A stretch of 37,422 nt of DNA from Colwellia sp. BRX10-3 (GCF_014077505.1 NZ_JACGWA010000019.1:1-37422); one strand, 5' to 3'. Counted from the stretch's first letter, positions 1 through 10,160 are shown. Translations and numbers: made by a program. Notes: a model not told the origin generated them from the letters alone.

Positions 1-75
1 AACTCAGAAGTGAAACGTGTTAGCGCCGATGGTAGTGTGGGAGTTCCCATGTGAGAGTAGGACATTGCTAGGCTT
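1..75 (+). rRNA. rrf: 5S ribosomal RNA, 3' part (cut by window start)
   Basis: The first 75 bases match the last 75 or so of a gammaproteobacterial 5S rRNA from memory. They contain the conserved AACTCAGAAGTGAAACG segment, GCGCCGATGGTAGTGTGGG, a GTGAGAGTAGG stretch and the closing GCTAGGC helix strand. The E. coli molecule is 120 nt, so about 44 nt lie upstream of the window. The 3' end at 75 is estimated from the E. coli end, two bases after GGC. This is the last gene of an rRNA operon; the terminator follows at once. Confidence 0.95.
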
Positions 76-86
76 CTATTTAGAAG

Positions 87-114
87 AGCCCGATTCGAAA
101 GAGTCGGGCTTTTT
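87..114 (+). terminator. Rho-independent terminator of the rRNA operon
   Basis: AGCCCGATTC (87-96) pairs with GAGTCGGGCT (101-110) through 10 pairs, one of them G-T. The loop is GAAA, a GNRA tetraloop, and TTTT follows. It sits 12 nt after the 5S end. Confidence 0.9.
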
Positions 115-117
115 GCT

Positions 118-560
118 GTCTGGGGAAAACATCTGTATGTAGCTGTCAGCTATTAGTAAAACACAATACAGTGTTCACATCTCGTGCAGACAAGTACTTT
201 AGACTGACAGTTTATTATTTATAGTTATTTATTTGAAGAAAGCTAAAGCAACAATAGCAACATGTCCCCACCAACTCTCCTATGAATTTAGGCTTGATTG
301 CATGTATGGTATTATCACATCTGTGTAGGTAGTAACCTTCAGATAAAAATACTTTTTTATTTATTATAGCGCTATAAATGATACTGAAATTACTTATATT
401 GCCTAAATATAGCGTGCGCAATAAGTTTTAATAGGGATCAGTTTAACTTTTTAATATTTCTATATTCTATTTTGGCATAAAAAAGCCGTTTCTATTCTTT
501 TTCTTTCGTAGTTAATCAGTCTATCCTTGCGTTATTAATTAGTAATGGGCGTATAGTCGA
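118..560. other. Intergenic region between the rRNA operon and cysJ
   Basis: This 443-nt AT-rich stretch has no gene I can support. A 68-codon open frame on the minus strand (215-421) has a Cys-rich tail, no ribosome binding site and no family resemblance, so I treat it as chance. The cysJ promoter and any CysB activator site should lie in the last 150 bases. A TTGCGT (527-532) and TATAGT (552-557) pair is present, but the spacing is 19 and it runs almost into the start codon, so I do not call it a promoter. Confidence 0.5.
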
Positions 561-2378
561 ATGTTGCCGGAACAGCAAAAATTAAACCAAACCATGCTAG
601 ATACCAATCAATTGGCATCTTTTAAGCAAAGTATCAACGATCTTTCTCCGCTTCAATTAGCGTGGGCTAGTGGCTATTTAGCTGCTAAAGCTGAAAATAC
701 TGGTGCTTCGACAGCTCCTGCGGCAGTTGCAAGTGCAAGCGAAGTGTCAACTACATTAACTATTTTGTATGGTTCACAAACTGGAAACGCTAAAGGTGTA
801 GCTAAGAAGTTGGCAGCGCAAGCAATTTCTGAAGGCTTAAGTGTTGAATTAAAAAGTATGGGCGAGATAAAGCCTAAAACCATTAAAAACATCACACATT
901 TACTCGTAGTTGCCAGTACTAATGGTGAGGGGGAAGCGCCGGACGACGCTATAGCCTTACACGAATTTTTGGCTTCTAAAAAAGCGCCTAAACTAGAACA
1001 TTTGCATTACAGTGTTTTGTCGCTTGGAGATACCAGTTATGAATTTTTCTGCCAGACAGGTAAAGATTTTGATCTGAATTTAGAAAAGTTAGGCGCTAAA
1101 AGAATGGCACCTCGTGTTGATTGTGATGTTGACTATGATGCCGATGCTAATACTTGGACAACTACAGTAATAACTCAAGCTAAAGCGCTACTTGAAAGCG
1201 AAATTGCAGCAAGTAATGTAGTAACTTTAGCAAAAGTAAACAGCACTGAAGCGCTTTATAACAAGCAAAGTCCGTATGTTGCAGAGTTATTGTTAAGTCA
1301 GAAAATTACTGGCAGAGACTCTGCTAAAGACGTACGTCATATTGAAATTGATTTAGGTGAATCCGGATTAACATATCAAGCCGGTGATGCTTTAGGTGTT
1401 TGGTTTGATAATGCAGTTGCACTTGTAGACGAGCTAATTACGGAACTAGGATTTGATGATCAAGAAATAGTTGTTGTAGGTGATGAAAGCGTAACAATTG
1501 CACAAGCATTAAAAACTAAATTTGAAATCACGCAAACGTCTATTCAATTTGTCGATTTCTGGGCCAATAAAGCACAGGCAACTAATCTTATAGCACTTTT
1601 AGAGGATAGATCTGTACTGCGTGATTATGCGGCGAATCATCAAGTCGTTGATGTTGTGAAATCAGCGCCATTACCTAATGAAACAAAATTAAATGCTCAA
1701 GAATTCGTTGATGCGTTGAGAAAAATTACGCCAAGACTCTACTCTATTGCATCTTCTCAAAGTGAAGTAGAAGAAGAAGTTCATTTAACCGTTGGCTTAG
1801 TTCAGTATCAAGCTGGAGATGCAAATCGTCAAGGTGGTGCTTCAGGATTTTTAGCCAATGGTATTGAAGAAGGTGGTGCGGTTAAGGTGTTTATTGAGCA
1901 CAATGACAATTTTCGTTTACCAGCTAATAACGAAACACCAGTGATTATGATTGGCCCTGGTACAGGTGTAGCTCCGTTTAGAGCGTTTATGCAAGAACGA
2001 GAAGCCAACGATGCTACTGGTGATAATTGGCTGTTTTTTGGAGACCAAACCTTTACGCAAGACTTTCTTTATCAAGTCGAATGGCAAAACTACCTGAAAT
2101 CAGGTTTGTTATCGAAAATTGATTTAGCATTTTCTCGGGATCAAGCTGAAAAAATTTATGTTCAAGATAGATTATTAGAAAATGCTGACGAAATTTTCTC
2201 ATGGTTAGAGCGAGGCGCACATATCTACGTTTGTGGCGATATGAGTCGAATGGCAAAAGATGTTGAGGCAGCGTTGTTGTCAATTATTGCAACGAAAGGT
2301 CAATTATCTGAAGAACAGGCTACTGAATACTTAAAAGATTTACGTAACGCTAAGCGTTACCAGAAGGATGTATACTAA
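561..2378 (+). CDS. cysJ: Sulfite reductase (NADPH) flavoprotein, alpha subunit
   Basis: CysJ passes electrons from NADPH through FAD and FMN to the CysI hemoprotein, for the six-electron reduction of sulfite to sulfide in cytoplasmic sulfate assimilation. The 605-residue length is normal for the family. The N-terminal [17 protein letters not shown] matches the CysJ leader. An FMN flavodoxin domain starts near residue 65 ([17 protein letters not shown]). The FAD-binding motif RLYSIASS lies near residue 393, and the NADPH site [16 protein letters not shown] near 470. The C-terminal RYQKDVY is typical. The stop overlaps the cysI start by one base (TAATG), so translation is probably coupled. No clear ribosome binding site precedes 561; an in-frame ATG at 594 also lacks one, so the exact start is uncertain by 11 codons. 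Confidence 0.96.
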   Translation: MLPEQQKLNQTMLDTNQLASFKQSINDLSPLQLAWASGYLAAKAENTGASTAPAAVASASEVSTTLTILYGSQTGNAKGVAKKLAAQAISEGLSVELKSMGEIKPKTIKNITHLLVVASTNGEGEAPDDAIALHEFLASKKAPKLEHLHYSVLSLGDTSYEFFCQTGKDFDLNLEKLGAKRMAPRVDCDVDYDADANTWTTTVITQAKALLESEIAASNVVTLAKVNSTEALYNKQSPYVAELLLSQKITGRDSAKDVRHIEIDLGESGLTYQAGDALGVWFDNAVALVDELITELGFDDQEIVVVGDESVTIAQALKTKFEITQTSIQFVDFWANKAQATNLIALLEDRSVLRDYAANHQVVDVVKSAPLPNETKLNAQEFVDALRKITPRLYSIASSQSEVEEEVHLTVGLVQYQAGDANRQGGASGFLANGIEEGGAVKVFIEHNDNFRLPANNETPVIMIGPGTGVAPFRAFMQEREANDATGDNWLFFGDQTFTQDFLYQVEWQNYLKSGLLSKIDLAFSRDQAEKIYVQDRLLENADEIFSWLERGAHIYVCGDMSRMAKDVEAALLSIIATKGQLSEEQATEYLKDLRNAKRYQKDVY

Positions 2379-4120
2379 TGACTGACTTGACTAATAAAGA
2401 TCAGGCAAACGGCCCTTTAATTGTCGAAGGTAAACATGCCGATAATGAAAGATTAAAAGCGGAAAGTAACTACTTACGCGGCACCATTACTGAAGATTTG
2501 AAAGATAATGTAACTGGTGGATTTTCTGCTGATAACTTTCAGTTGATCAGAACGCACGGTATGTACCAACAAGACGATCGTGATATTCGTAATGAGCGTG
2601 CTAAACAAAAGCTTGAACCATTACATAATGTGATGCTGCGTGCTCGTATGCCAGGTGGCATCATCACGCCAACGCAGTGGTTAGCTATCGATAAATTTTC
2701 GCGTGAAAAGACCAGTTACGGCAGCATTCGTCTAACGACTCGTCAAACCTTTCAGTTTCACGGCGTATTAAAGCCTAATATTAAGTTAATGCATCAAACC
2801 TTGAATGAATATGGTATCGACTCCATTGCTACGGCAGGTGATGTAAACCGTAATGTGCTTTGTACAACTAACCCCATTGAGTCAGAGTTACACCAAGAAG
2901 CTTACGAGTGGGCTAAAAAAATTAGTGAACACTTATTACCTAAAACTCGCGCTTACGCTGAAATTTGGTTAGACGGCGAGAAAATTGAAGAAGGTAAAGA
3001 TGGTAAAGAAGTTGAACCTATTTTAGGGCCAAACTATTTACCACGTAAATTTAAAACAACCGTCGTTATTCCTCCGCAAAATGATGTTGACGTACACGCT
3101 AATGATCTGAATTTTATTGCAATTGCTAAAGCCGGCAAGCTGATCGGTTTTAATGTTTTAGTGGGTGGTGGCTTAGCCATGACCCATGGTGATAAATCTA
3201 CTTATCCTCGAAAAGCTGATGATTTTGGTTTTGTTGAGTTAGCGAAAACTCTAGATGTAGCAGCCGCAGTGGTAACAACTCAGCGTGATTGGGGTAATCG
3301 TGTTAATCGTAAAAACGCGAAAACTAAATACACCTTAGACCGAGTAGGTGTCGATACCTTTAAAGCTGAAGTTGAAAAGCGTGCAGGTATTACTTTTGCT
3401 GAAAGTCGTCCTTATGAATTCACGGGTCGAGGCGATCGTATTGGTTGGACGGAAGGTTTTGATGGCAAACATCATTTAGCGTTATTTATTGAAAATGGCC
3501 GTTTACTTGATAAACCTAATTTACCTTTGAAAACGGGTATGGCTGAAATAGCGAAAATCCATAAAGGCGATTTTCGAATGACCGCAAACCAGAACTTAAT
3601 TGTTGCTGGTGTGGCAAGTGAAGACAAAGCTGAAATTGAACATTTAGCACGCGCACATGGCTTAATGGATGACAAAGTCTCTGTTCAGCGCAAAAACTCA
3701 ATGGCGTGTGTTTCTTTTCCTACCTGTCCGCTTGCAATGGCAGAGGCCGAAAGGTACTTACCTGGTTTAGTCACTGATGTTGAAGCAATATTAGCTAAGC
3801 ACAATGTAGCCGATGAAAGTATTATTTTACGCGTTACGGGCTGTCCGAATGGATGTGGTCGCGCGATGTTGGCTGAAATAGGCTTAGTCGGTAAAGGCCC
3901 AAGCAAATACAACATGCATTTAGGTGGAAATATTGCCGGTACGCGCGTACCTAAAATGTACAAAGAAAATCTTAATGAAGAAGATGTTTTACAGGAAATT
4001 GATAGCCTGGTTGCGCGTTGGGTAACTGAGCGAAATGAAGCTGAAGCTTTCGGCGATTTTGTTATTCGTGTAGGTATAGTTGACGAAGTAAAAGTCAGCA
4101 AAAGGGATTTTCATGACTAA
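2378..4120 (+). CDS. cysI: Sulfite reductase (NADPH) hemoprotein, beta subunit
   Basis: CysI binds siroheme and a 4Fe-4S cluster and reduces sulfite to sulfide with electrons from CysJ. At 580 residues it is the normal length. The cluster ligands are visible near the C-terminal third as CVSFPTC and TGCPNGC, fitting the Cys-X5-Cys and Cys-X3-Cys pattern of the family. The substrate-loop sequence [17 protein letters not shown] near residues 109-126 is typical of sulfite/nitrite reductases. It is the middle gene of cysJIH: it overlaps cysJ by one base and cysH by eight. The tight overlaps suggest one transcript with coupled translation. In enterobacteria this operon is driven by CysB; I see no site to confirm that here. 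Confidence 0.97.
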   Translation: MTDLTNKDQANGPLIVEGKHADNERLKAESNYLRGTITEDLKDNVTGGFSADNFQLIRTHGMYQQDDRDIRNERAKQKLEPLHNVMLRARMPGGIITPTQWLAIDKFSREKTSYGSIRLTTRQTFQFHGVLKPNIKLMHQTLNEYGIDSIATAGDVNRNVLCTTNPIESELHQEAYEWAKKISEHLLPKTRAYAEIWLDGEKIEEGKDGKEVEPILGPNYLPRKFKTTVVIPPQNDVDVHANDLNFIAIAKAGKLIGFNVLVGGGLAMTHGDKSTYPRKADDFGFVELAKTLDVAAAVVTTQRDWGNRVNRKNAKTKYTLDRVGVDTFKAEVEKRAGITFAESRPYEFTGRGDRIGWTEGFDGKHHLALFIENGRLLDKPNLPLKTGMAEIAKIHKGDFRMTANQNLIVAGVASEDKAEIEHLARAHGLMDDKVSVQRKNSMACVSFPTCPLAMAEAERYLPGLVTDVEAILAKHNVADESIILRVTGCPNGCGRAMLAEIGLVGKGPSKYNMHLGGNIAGTRVPKMYKENLNEEDVLQEIDSLVARWVTERNEAEAFGDFVIRVGIVDEVKVSKRDFHD

Positions 4121-4874
4121 TATTATTAAAGCGAGTATACCTCCTGTGATTAGTAATAAATTTCCTGCGTCGTTACCTGAGCCTTGGTTAAAACAATGGA
4201 ATGAACTATTAGAGAAACAGTCTGCAACACAGCGCGTAGAATGGGCGATGGAGAATTTACCTTCGCAATTCGTTTTATCATCGAGCTTCGGTATTCAATC
4301 TGCGGTAATGCTACATATGCTAACTCAGATTGAGCCTAATATTCCGGTATTAATAACCGATACTGGACATTTATTTCCTGAAACCTATCAGTTTATTGAA
4401 AAACTGACTGAGCGACTAAAGTTAAACTTACAAGTGTTCAGCGCTAAAGAAAGTGCAGCATGGCAACAAGCTAAGTATGGTCAAGAGTGGTCAGCAGGTG
4501 AAGACTCTTTAAAGGCTTATAATCGACGCAACAAAGTTGAACCACTAGAGCGTGGTTTAAGTGAGTTACAAGCAGGTACATGGTTTTCAGGCGTTCGTCG
4601 TCAGCAATCAAGTCACCGTGAAGGTTTATCGGTGGTGAGTATTTTACGTGGCCGTTTTAAAGTACATCCTATTATTGATTGGACAAATAAAGATGTTCAT
4701 CAATACTTAACGGCAAATAATTTACCTTATCACCCGTTGTGGGAGGAAGGTTATGTTTCAGTGGGCGATGTGCATAGTACGCGACCTTTAACCGCAGGCA
4801 TGGATGAAAGCGATACACGTTTTTCTGGCATGCAAAGAGAGTGTGGTCTACATACTGACGGTGATGGAATTTAA
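4113..4874 (+). CDS. cysH: Phosphoadenosine phosphosulfate (PAPS) reductase
   Basis: CysH uses thioredoxin to reduce PAPS to sulfite, the step before CysJI. The 253-residue protein has the PP-loop-type start [16 protein letters not shown], the KVEPLERGL segment and the C-terminal catalytic RECGLH. The two Cys pairs that hold an iron-sulfur cluster in APS reductases are absent, so PAPS is the likelier substrate. Its ATG lies inside the end of cysI (eight-base overlap, ATGACTAA). A terminator follows 11 nt downstream, so the operon ends here. No cysG or sulfate activation genes are adjacent in this window. Confidence 0.96.
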   Translation: MTNIIKASIPPVISNKFPASLPEPWLKQWNELLEKQSATQRVEWAMENLPSQFVLSSSFGIQSAVMLHMLTQIEPNIPVLITDTGHLFPETYQFIEKLTERLKLNLQVFSAKESAAWQQAKYGQEWSAGEDSLKAYNRRNKVEPLERGLSELQAGTWFSGVRRQQSSHREGLSVVSILRGRFKVHPIIDWTNKDVHQYLTANNLPYHPLWEEGYVSVGDVHSTRPLTAGMDESDTRFSGMQRECGLHTDGDGI

Positions 4875-4885
4875 CTCATTACAAT

Positions 4886-4915
4886 AAAAAAGATGCGCTA
4901 GTCGCATTCTTTTTT
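4886..4915 (+). terminator. Terminator of cysJIH
   Basis: AAAAAAGATGCG (4886-4897) pairs with CGCATTCTTTTTT (4903-4915) with one bulged T. The core is ATGCG/CGCAT with a 5-nt loop, and the A and T runs on the two sides mean it could also stop transcription arriving from the opposite gene at 4968-5873. Confidence 0.8.
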
Positions 4916-4967
4916 GCTATGTAACTGCCAACAACATCCCATATATTAATCTTTATCAACGGATGTT

Positions 4968-5873
4968 CTAGCCATCTACAGCAAAATTTTCCGCTAATTT
5001 CGTTTTCACTGCAGTTAAATAACTTTCGTCTGCATTATCAGTAATTAAATGTGCGAGTTCAGTCCCAATGGGGGTGAATTTGTAAAAAGTCAGTATACAA
5101 TCGGTTTTTTTTGCGACGAAACTCACTTGCTTGCCATTATAGTTAAACTGAATTTTCTCTCCCTTAGTAAGCGAATGACTTTCTGTTTCTTGTTCAAACA
5201 TTAAGTGGTTATCGGCTAAGGTTAAAATGTCAGCGTAGCTTAAGCCAACTTGGTTAAGGTCGAGTCGCTGTTGGCGCTGTTTATTAAAAAAATTGAATAA
5301 TTTTGGAATTTGATAAGCACCGCTAATCACGCGAATATTTTTTTTTCGTGTATCAGTCATAGCTAAACTGCAAGCTTTTGCTAACAGCTTTGCTTCAGTG
5401 ATACTCATGGTTCTAAAAGTTTGTAAGGTTTTTAGTGAAAAAGATCCTGGTTGAGATACCTCACCAGCTAGAATTTTCGCCCATAAGTCTTGCATGCTTT
5501 TATTGCTAATACCTTCAGCAAATGTAACGAACGAGCTAAACCAGTCTTGGTCAGCTCTGTCAGTAATCGTTTCATCAGAACAATACTGGATAGCACGTAA
5601 AACGATAGCTTCCATATTTTGTTGTTTGCGTAACTCATCGAGTTTTTTGCGTCGATAAGCTCTATCTTCCAGAGGGGCTTGCTTGTTTTCTGGTAAAAAT
5701 GCAGCATTAAGTGAAAAATTTTTCGCTAGTACTAATAATTGTTTTTGTGAAGAAGCATTAGCGCTTACGCTTTTTTTTGACGCAACAGGCTTTGCATCAT
5801 GTTCGATGACAGCGTGTTTACTTTCCACTCCAGTATGCTCAATAACTTTATTTTCATCACTTATATTCGACAC
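4968..5873 (-). CDS. Conserved hypothetical protein, TIGR03899-like
   Basis: A 301-residue soluble protein with no known function. The segment NKSMQDLWAKILAGEVSQPGSFSLKTL (about residues 127-153) is the hallmark of the TIGR03899/DUF2806-like proteins of marine gammaproteobacteria, as far as I can recall. The first 50 residues are Ser/Lys/Ala-rich and look disordered. A basic stretch RAYRRKKLDELRKQQNMEAIVLRAI (about 72-96) could form a helix. No signal peptide or membrane segment is seen. The start is a GTG at 5873-5871 with AAGGA 10-15 nt upstream. It is convergent with cysH and divergent from the response regulator at 6228, so it appears to be a single gene. The family call is moderate; the function is unknown. 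Confidence 0.7.
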   Translation of the reverse strand: MSNISDENKVIEHTGVESKHAVIEHDAKPVASKKSVSANASSQKQLLVLAKNFSLNAAFLPENKQAPLEDRAYRRKKLDELRKQQNMEAIVLRAIQYCSDETITDRADQDWFSSFVTFAEGISNKSMQDLWAKILAGEVSQPGSFSLKTLQTFRTMSITEAKLLAKACSLAMTDTRKKNIRVISGAYQIPKLFNFFNKQRQQRLDLNQVGLSYADILTLADNHLMFEQETESHSLTKGEKIQFNYNGKQVSFVAKKTDCILTFYKFTPIGTELAHLITDNADESYLTAVKTKLAENFAVDG

Positions 5874-6227
5874 TAGCTGTATCCTTTAACACTATTAAAT
5901 GCTGGAAAACCCAACATCACATCGCCAAAAAATTAATTATAGCGTATATATTAACTTTACTCATTGCATTATATTTTCATCCTTCCTTTACAAACACTAA
6001 AATATTATCTTTAATTTATAGGTATTTAAGTATTATTTAGGTATAGTTTTTATATATAGAAATTATTTATTATAAATAATACTCGAAAAATGAAAAATTT
6101 ATTAAAACGAATTGTTGAATAATGTGATTTCGGCTTTTACTATGTATTCATATATGATTAAGATTTTTAATGAAATAGATATTAAAAAATTCTGCTAGTT
6201 GTTGTTTACTAGTGCATTGAGGATGAT
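5874..6227. promoter_or_regulatory. Divergent intergenic region with a 19-bp palindrome
   Basis: 354 nt of very AT-rich DNA separate two divergent genes. It contains a perfect palindrome at 6062-6080 (ATTATTTAT, one T, ATAAATAAT), about 150 nt before the response regulator start, which could be an operator or chance in AT-rich DNA. GAGGA at 6218-6222 is the ribosome binding site for the downstream gene. I see no confident promoter hexamers. Confidence 0.4.
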
Positions 6228-8453
6228 ATGCAAGTTTCAGAAAATACGAACGACGACTTTTTGTTTATCGACGATAGTGATGAAGATGAAATCTTTGATT
6301 CAGCTATCAGGGACACTTGGAAGGTCTTAATTGTCGATGATGACCCTGAAATTCATTCAGTAACTAAACTTGCCCTATCTGACTTGGTGGTTTTAGGGCG
6401 TAATTTAGAATACTTACACGCCTATTCAGGCCAAGATGCATGTAAACTCATTGAAGAGCATGATGATATCGTTCTAGTTTTGCTCGATGTAGTGATGGAA
6501 AGTGATGATGCTGGTTTAGCCGTGGTCAAACATATCCGTGAAGAACTAAAGCGTGATGATATTCGTATTGTATTGCGTACGGGTCAACCGGGTTATGCAC
6601 CCGAAGAAAGTGTCATTAAAGATTACGATATAAACGATTACAAAACAAAAACTGAATTAACTCGCCGTAAATTAGTAACCACGGTTTATGCCGCTATTCG
6701 CTCATATCAGCAAATCGACTCTGTTACCAAAAATAGACAGGGGTTAGAGAAAATTATTGGTGCAGCTGCCAGCTTATTAGAACAGCATTCTGTGCATGAC
6801 TATGCGAATGGTGTGTTAGCAGAATTTAAAATGCTAGTTAATAACAGTAGAGGTGTTTTTTGTGCTCGCGGCCAAGGCATTGTAGATGGGGCTGATGACT
6901 TAAGTTTATATATTCTTGGACAAGACGGCTTATCTGAATCGAGTGTTAATCAAAAACTGACGACTTTGGATGATCGGGATGCAACTAGCCAAATTACCAG
7001 TTGCTTCCAGCAAAAACAGCATTTCTTTGGTGTCAAATATACATCATTCTATTTTGCTAGTGGTGGTTTTAGAGCCGTAATTCATTTAGAACTGACTCAA
7101 GCCTTAACAACCATTGAAAAGCAGCTTATTGAAGTTTTTCTGACCAATATAGCCACAGGTTATGAAAATGTTCATCTATTTCAAAAACTACGTAATGCGG
7201 CTTATAAAGATTGGTTAACTGAATTACCTAATAGATTAGACTTCGTCAATTTATTGGATGACTTCTGCCAAAGTGATGATGATAGATTAGTAACCGCACT
7301 TGTAGATCTTAATCATTTTAGTGATATCAATGATGGCCTAGGTCAAGATATTGGTAACCAGCTTTTAATGGCTGTATCTAAACGCATTCGAGCATTAAGT
7401 GACAAGAATCAACTGGCAAGAATTGGTGCAGATGTTTTTGGGATTATTGGTCCAAAAGAATGGGTTAACCCTGAATCATTATCCGCGCTTTTTAATCAGC
7501 CATTTGCGGCTGGTGAGCAAAATTTACTTATTAACGCTAGCTACGGTTTTTGTTCTAAAAAATCAGCCGGTTCTCGTGGCGTAAAAGTACTCAATCAAAT
7601 TAATATTGCCCTTAATTTAGCCAAAAAATCGCTGCATGAACCATATGTTTATTATCACCAAGAAATGGAAGATAAAACACTTTGGCGTTTAGGTATGATC
7701 AGGCAATTAAGAACTGATTTTGCTGATAATCGCTTAGAACTTTTTTATCAACCGCAGTTAAGTTTAGCAACCGGTAAAATAATTGGTGCTGAGGCTTTAC
7801 TACGTTGGAAAACCGCCGATGGTAAATTTATTTCACCAGCGGTATTCATTCCATTAGCGGAATATTCAGGTTTAATTATTGATATCGGCAATTGGGTTGT
7901 TGATCAAGCATGTCAGCAGCTAAATAGATTGGCAGCGAGTAAATTTCCAGATGTGAGTATTTCGGTTAATGTGTCTATTCCTCAGTTTAAACGCGATAAT
8001 TTTGTTAATACCGTGATTGAAATAGCGAAATCTAACAAAGTTGATCCGAGTAAATTAGAATTGGAAATTACCGAAAACGTTTTAATGGATGAGCCTCAGG
8101 TTATCATTGACGCTTTGGTGAAATTAAAATCTCAGGGTATTAGTATTGCACTTGATGATTTTGGTACTGGTTTTTCTTCATTAAGTTATTTGCAAAAATT
8201 ACCTTTAGATCGATTAAAAGTGGATCGTTCTTTTGTCAGTGAAATTGCCGAGCCAGGTGGTTCAATTATAGCTGACACTATTATCAATTTAGGTAAACAA
8301 ATGAACTTAAAAGTAATAGCTGAAGGCATTGAAACTAGCGAGCAAGAAGCACAACTCATAGCATTGGGTTGTGATGAAGTGCAAGGCTTTTATTATGCTA
8401 AGCCTATGCCAGCTGATGAGTTCTTTAGTTGTTTAGAGAAAATAAACCGATAG
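6228..8453 (+). CDS. Response regulator: REC-DUF3369-GGDEF(degenerate)-EAL c-di-GMP phosphodiesterase
   Basis: A 741-residue cytoplasmic signalling protein. Residues about 31-155 are a receiver domain with acidic DDD at 37-39 and phospho-acceptor Asp87 in VLLDVVM. A DUF3369-type segment follows (about 165-320). The GGDEF domain (about 325-470) has RIGADVF at 398-404 in place of RxGGDEF, so it is not expected to make c-di-GMP; it may bind GTP. The EAL domain (about 490-735) is complete: EALLRW at 522, SVNVS, ELEITEN, DDFGTG, LKVDRSFV, AEGIET and QGFYYAKPM. I infer a phosphodiesterase that degrades c-di-GMP under control of a histidine kinase not encoded here. The first 30 residues are strongly acidic. 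It is a single gene with a good ribosome binding site and its own terminator. Confidence 0.92.
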   Translation: MQVSENTNDDFLFIDDSDEDEIFDSAIRDTWKVLIVDDDPEIHSVTKLALSDLVVLGRNLEYLHAYSGQDACKLIEEHDDIVLVLLDVVMESDDAGLAVVKHIREELKRDDIRIVLRTGQPGYAPEESVIKDYDINDYKTKTELTRRKLVTTVYAAIRSYQQIDSVTKNRQGLEKIIGAAASLLEQHSVHDYANGVLAEFKMLVNNSRGVFCARGQGIVDGADDLSLYILGQDGLSESSVNQKLTTLDDRDATSQITSCFQQKQHFFGVKYTSFYFASGGFRAVIHLELTQALTTIEKQLIEVFLTNIATGYENVHLFQKLRNAAYKDWLTELPNRLDFVNLLDDFCQSDDDRLVTALVDLNHFSDINDGLGQDIGNQLLMAVSKRIRALSDKNQLARIGADVFGIIGPKEWVNPESLSALFNQPFAAGEQNLLINASYGFCSKKSAGSRGVKVLNQINIALNLAKKSLHEPYVYYHQEMEDKTLWRLGMIRQLRTDFADNRLELFYQPQLSLATGKIIGAEALLRWKTADGKFISPAVFIPLAEYSGLIIDIGNWVVDQACQQLNRLAASKFPDVSISVNVSIPQFKRDNFVNTVIEIAKSNKVDPSKLELEITENVLMDEPQVIIDALVKLKSQGISIALDDFGTGFSSLSYLQKLPLDRLKVDRSFVSEIAEPGGSIIADTIINLGKQMNLKVIAEGIETSEQEAQLIALGCDEVQGFYYAKPMPADEFFSCLEKINR

Positions 8454-8509
8454 CATAGAGGTGAATGATATCGGTATTATCTAGCTTAAATCTAGTTCAA
8501 ACGGTTTAT

Positions 8510-9717
8510 TTAAAGCACTTGTTTCACAAGTGCTTTTTCTTTTCTACGAAATTCTACATTTAGGCTCGGCTCGAAAGGCATTAACAAGGTTAATAATAAA
8601 GAGCAGCAGGCAAATCCAGCGCCGATATAAAATACCCACGAAGCATTTACTATCCAAACCATGCCAAGTAAAGCCGGGATAACCACGGCTGCAATATGAT
8701 TAATAGAAAAACTAACCCCAGCACTTGCTGCAATATCTTCTGGTAACGCGATTTTTTGGAAATAGGTTTTTATCGCAATCGCCAACGCGAAAAATAAGTG
8801 ATCTATAACATAAAGTACGGCCGCAATATGAGCGTTCTCAACTAAGCCGTACAGAATAAAAAGAATAGTTAGACCAATATATTCAAACCTTAAAACACTT
8901 CGTTCACTAACTCGACCAATAAATTGGCCTATTTTGGCGGCAAATAACCAATTAAAAACATAGTTGATCAGAAACAGCGCACTGACATCAGCAACACTAT
9001 AATGGAATTTTTCTACCATCAAAAAACCAGCGAACACGACAAAAATTTGCCTACGAGCGCCACTAAAAAATGTTAAAGCATAAAATAGTAGATAACGTTT
9101 ACGTAAGATTAATCGCCGAGTTTGCTCAGCAGGTGGCACGAAGTAAGGAAATGAAAAAGCTAGCACAATAGTAAGTACCAATGCGATGCCGCCAAATAGC
9201 AAGTAGGTTGCTTGATAGCTCCAGGCGAAGTGCTCCATTAATATCCAGATGCTGGAAAAGGCGAGTAAAGAGGCAATTGATTTGACTGATAACATGGGTC
9301 CTAAAAAGTGCGCAGTTTTGTCTTTACTGATCCACTGTAAAGTAAGTGATTGGTTCACGGTCTCGAAATCGTCATCTTTATATTAAAACCAACCGACATA
9401 ATTATGGTGGTTAGGTATAAGCCAATAACTGACGGGAAAAATCCTGATGCTGCAACTCCTATGCTTGTTAAACCTAAAGAGACTAAAGCGAGCCTTTGTT
9501 CTTTAATAAACAATAAAACGTAAATTACGGTAAAAGCGAGAAAACCAGGAACCTCCCGTAGACTCTGCAATATTCCGATTTCTGCACCGGTAAAACTGGC
9601 TTTTTCAACCACAAAATTATTGAGCAAAGCCATCCATACGGAAAACACCAAAGGCATGATAAATGCCATAGCAAGCAGTAAGTTTTCTGGCGAGCGTAAT
9701 TTAGTATTAAATGACAT
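8510..9717 (-). pseudogene. MFS transporter, split by a frameshift
   Basis: Two adjacent minus-strand frames together make one major facilitator. The upstream frame (9717-9355, 120 residues from MSFNTKL) has about four membrane helices and ends in GFNIKMTISRP. The downstream frame (9358-8510, 282 residues) starts at VNQSLTLQWISK and carries about eight helices. Together they give about 400 residues, the usual 12-helix size. The downstream frame can be read back past its GTG as FETVNQSL, which fits an uninterrupted transporter, so I infer a small insertion or deletion near 9365-9385. The stop and the GTG overlap (GTGA), so coupled translation as two chains is possible but less likely. A sequencing error cannot be excluded. 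An in-frame ATG 13 codons upstream (9756) is a less likely start. Substrate unknown. Confidence 0.75.
8512..8538 (+). terminator. Terminator of the response regulator, inside the end of the convergent gene
   Basis: AAAGCACTTGT (8512-8522) and ACAAGTGCTTT (8526-8536) pair perfectly around TTC, followed by TT and a T-rich stretch. The hairpin overlaps the last codons of the minus-strand MFS gene, so one sequence serves as coding DNA and as terminator for the facing gene. Confidence 0.8.
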
Positions 9718-9847
9718 TATAAATCCAACAATAGGGTATTGACACTGACACTGCATTGTAAGTTAATTAAGCACTAAACACACCACCAATACATCAGGCT
9801 TATGTTGAGCAATAGTCATGTATTAAACCACTACACCTGAGGTATTT

Positions 9848-10132
9848 ATGAATATTAATAAACTAGCTGAGCAAAACTATAATTGGGTTGAACGCATGGG
9901 TTGGCACAATAAAACTACTTTGGAAGCATTAGCATTAGTGGCGTCGGAAGTTGGCGAAGCGATAAATGAATGCCGTGGTGAAAAGCCAACCGAGGCATTT
10001 GGTGAAGAGTTAGCTGATATTGTACTGAGAGTTTTAGATATTGCTCATTGGCAAGGTATAGATATGGAGAGAGAGTTGCTCGATAAAATGAAAATAAATG
10101 AACAAAGAGGCACGCGCGGCCGCATTAAATAA
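9848..10132 (+). CDS. MazG-like nucleotide pyrophosphohydrolase
   Basis: A 94-residue all-alpha protein of the MazG superfamily, which hydrolyses nucleoside triphosphates to monophosphate and pyrophosphate with Mg2+, often as house-cleaning of unusual nucleotides. The metal-binding pattern is visible as SEVGEAINE (residues 34-42) and then EELADIVLRVLDIA (53-66), matching the ExxE(12-28)ExxD layout. GAGGT sits about 4 nt before the ATG, so the start is secure. It stands alone between the broken MFS gene and fadB. The exact substrate cannot be told from sequence. Confidence 0.85.
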   Translation: MNINKLAEQNYNWVERMGWHNKTTLEALALVASEVGEAINECRGEKPTEAFGEELADIVLRVLDIAHWQGIDMERELLDKMKINEQRGTRGRIK

Positions 10133-10160
10133 AGACCTTGGTAAAATTAATACACTTAAT

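Noticed and set aside
215-421. 68-codon minus-strand frame upstream of cysJ with a Cys-rich end
   Set aside because: No ribosome binding site, no recognisable family, and AT-rich intergenic context; most likely chance.
527-557. TTGCGT and TATAGT as a cysJ promoter
   Set aside because: Spacing is 19 and the -10 would lie 3 nt from the start codon, leaving no room for a leader.
3685-4101. 138-codon minus-strand frame opposite cysI
   Set aside because: It is the antisense shadow of a well conserved cysI segment that includes the cluster Cys motifs.
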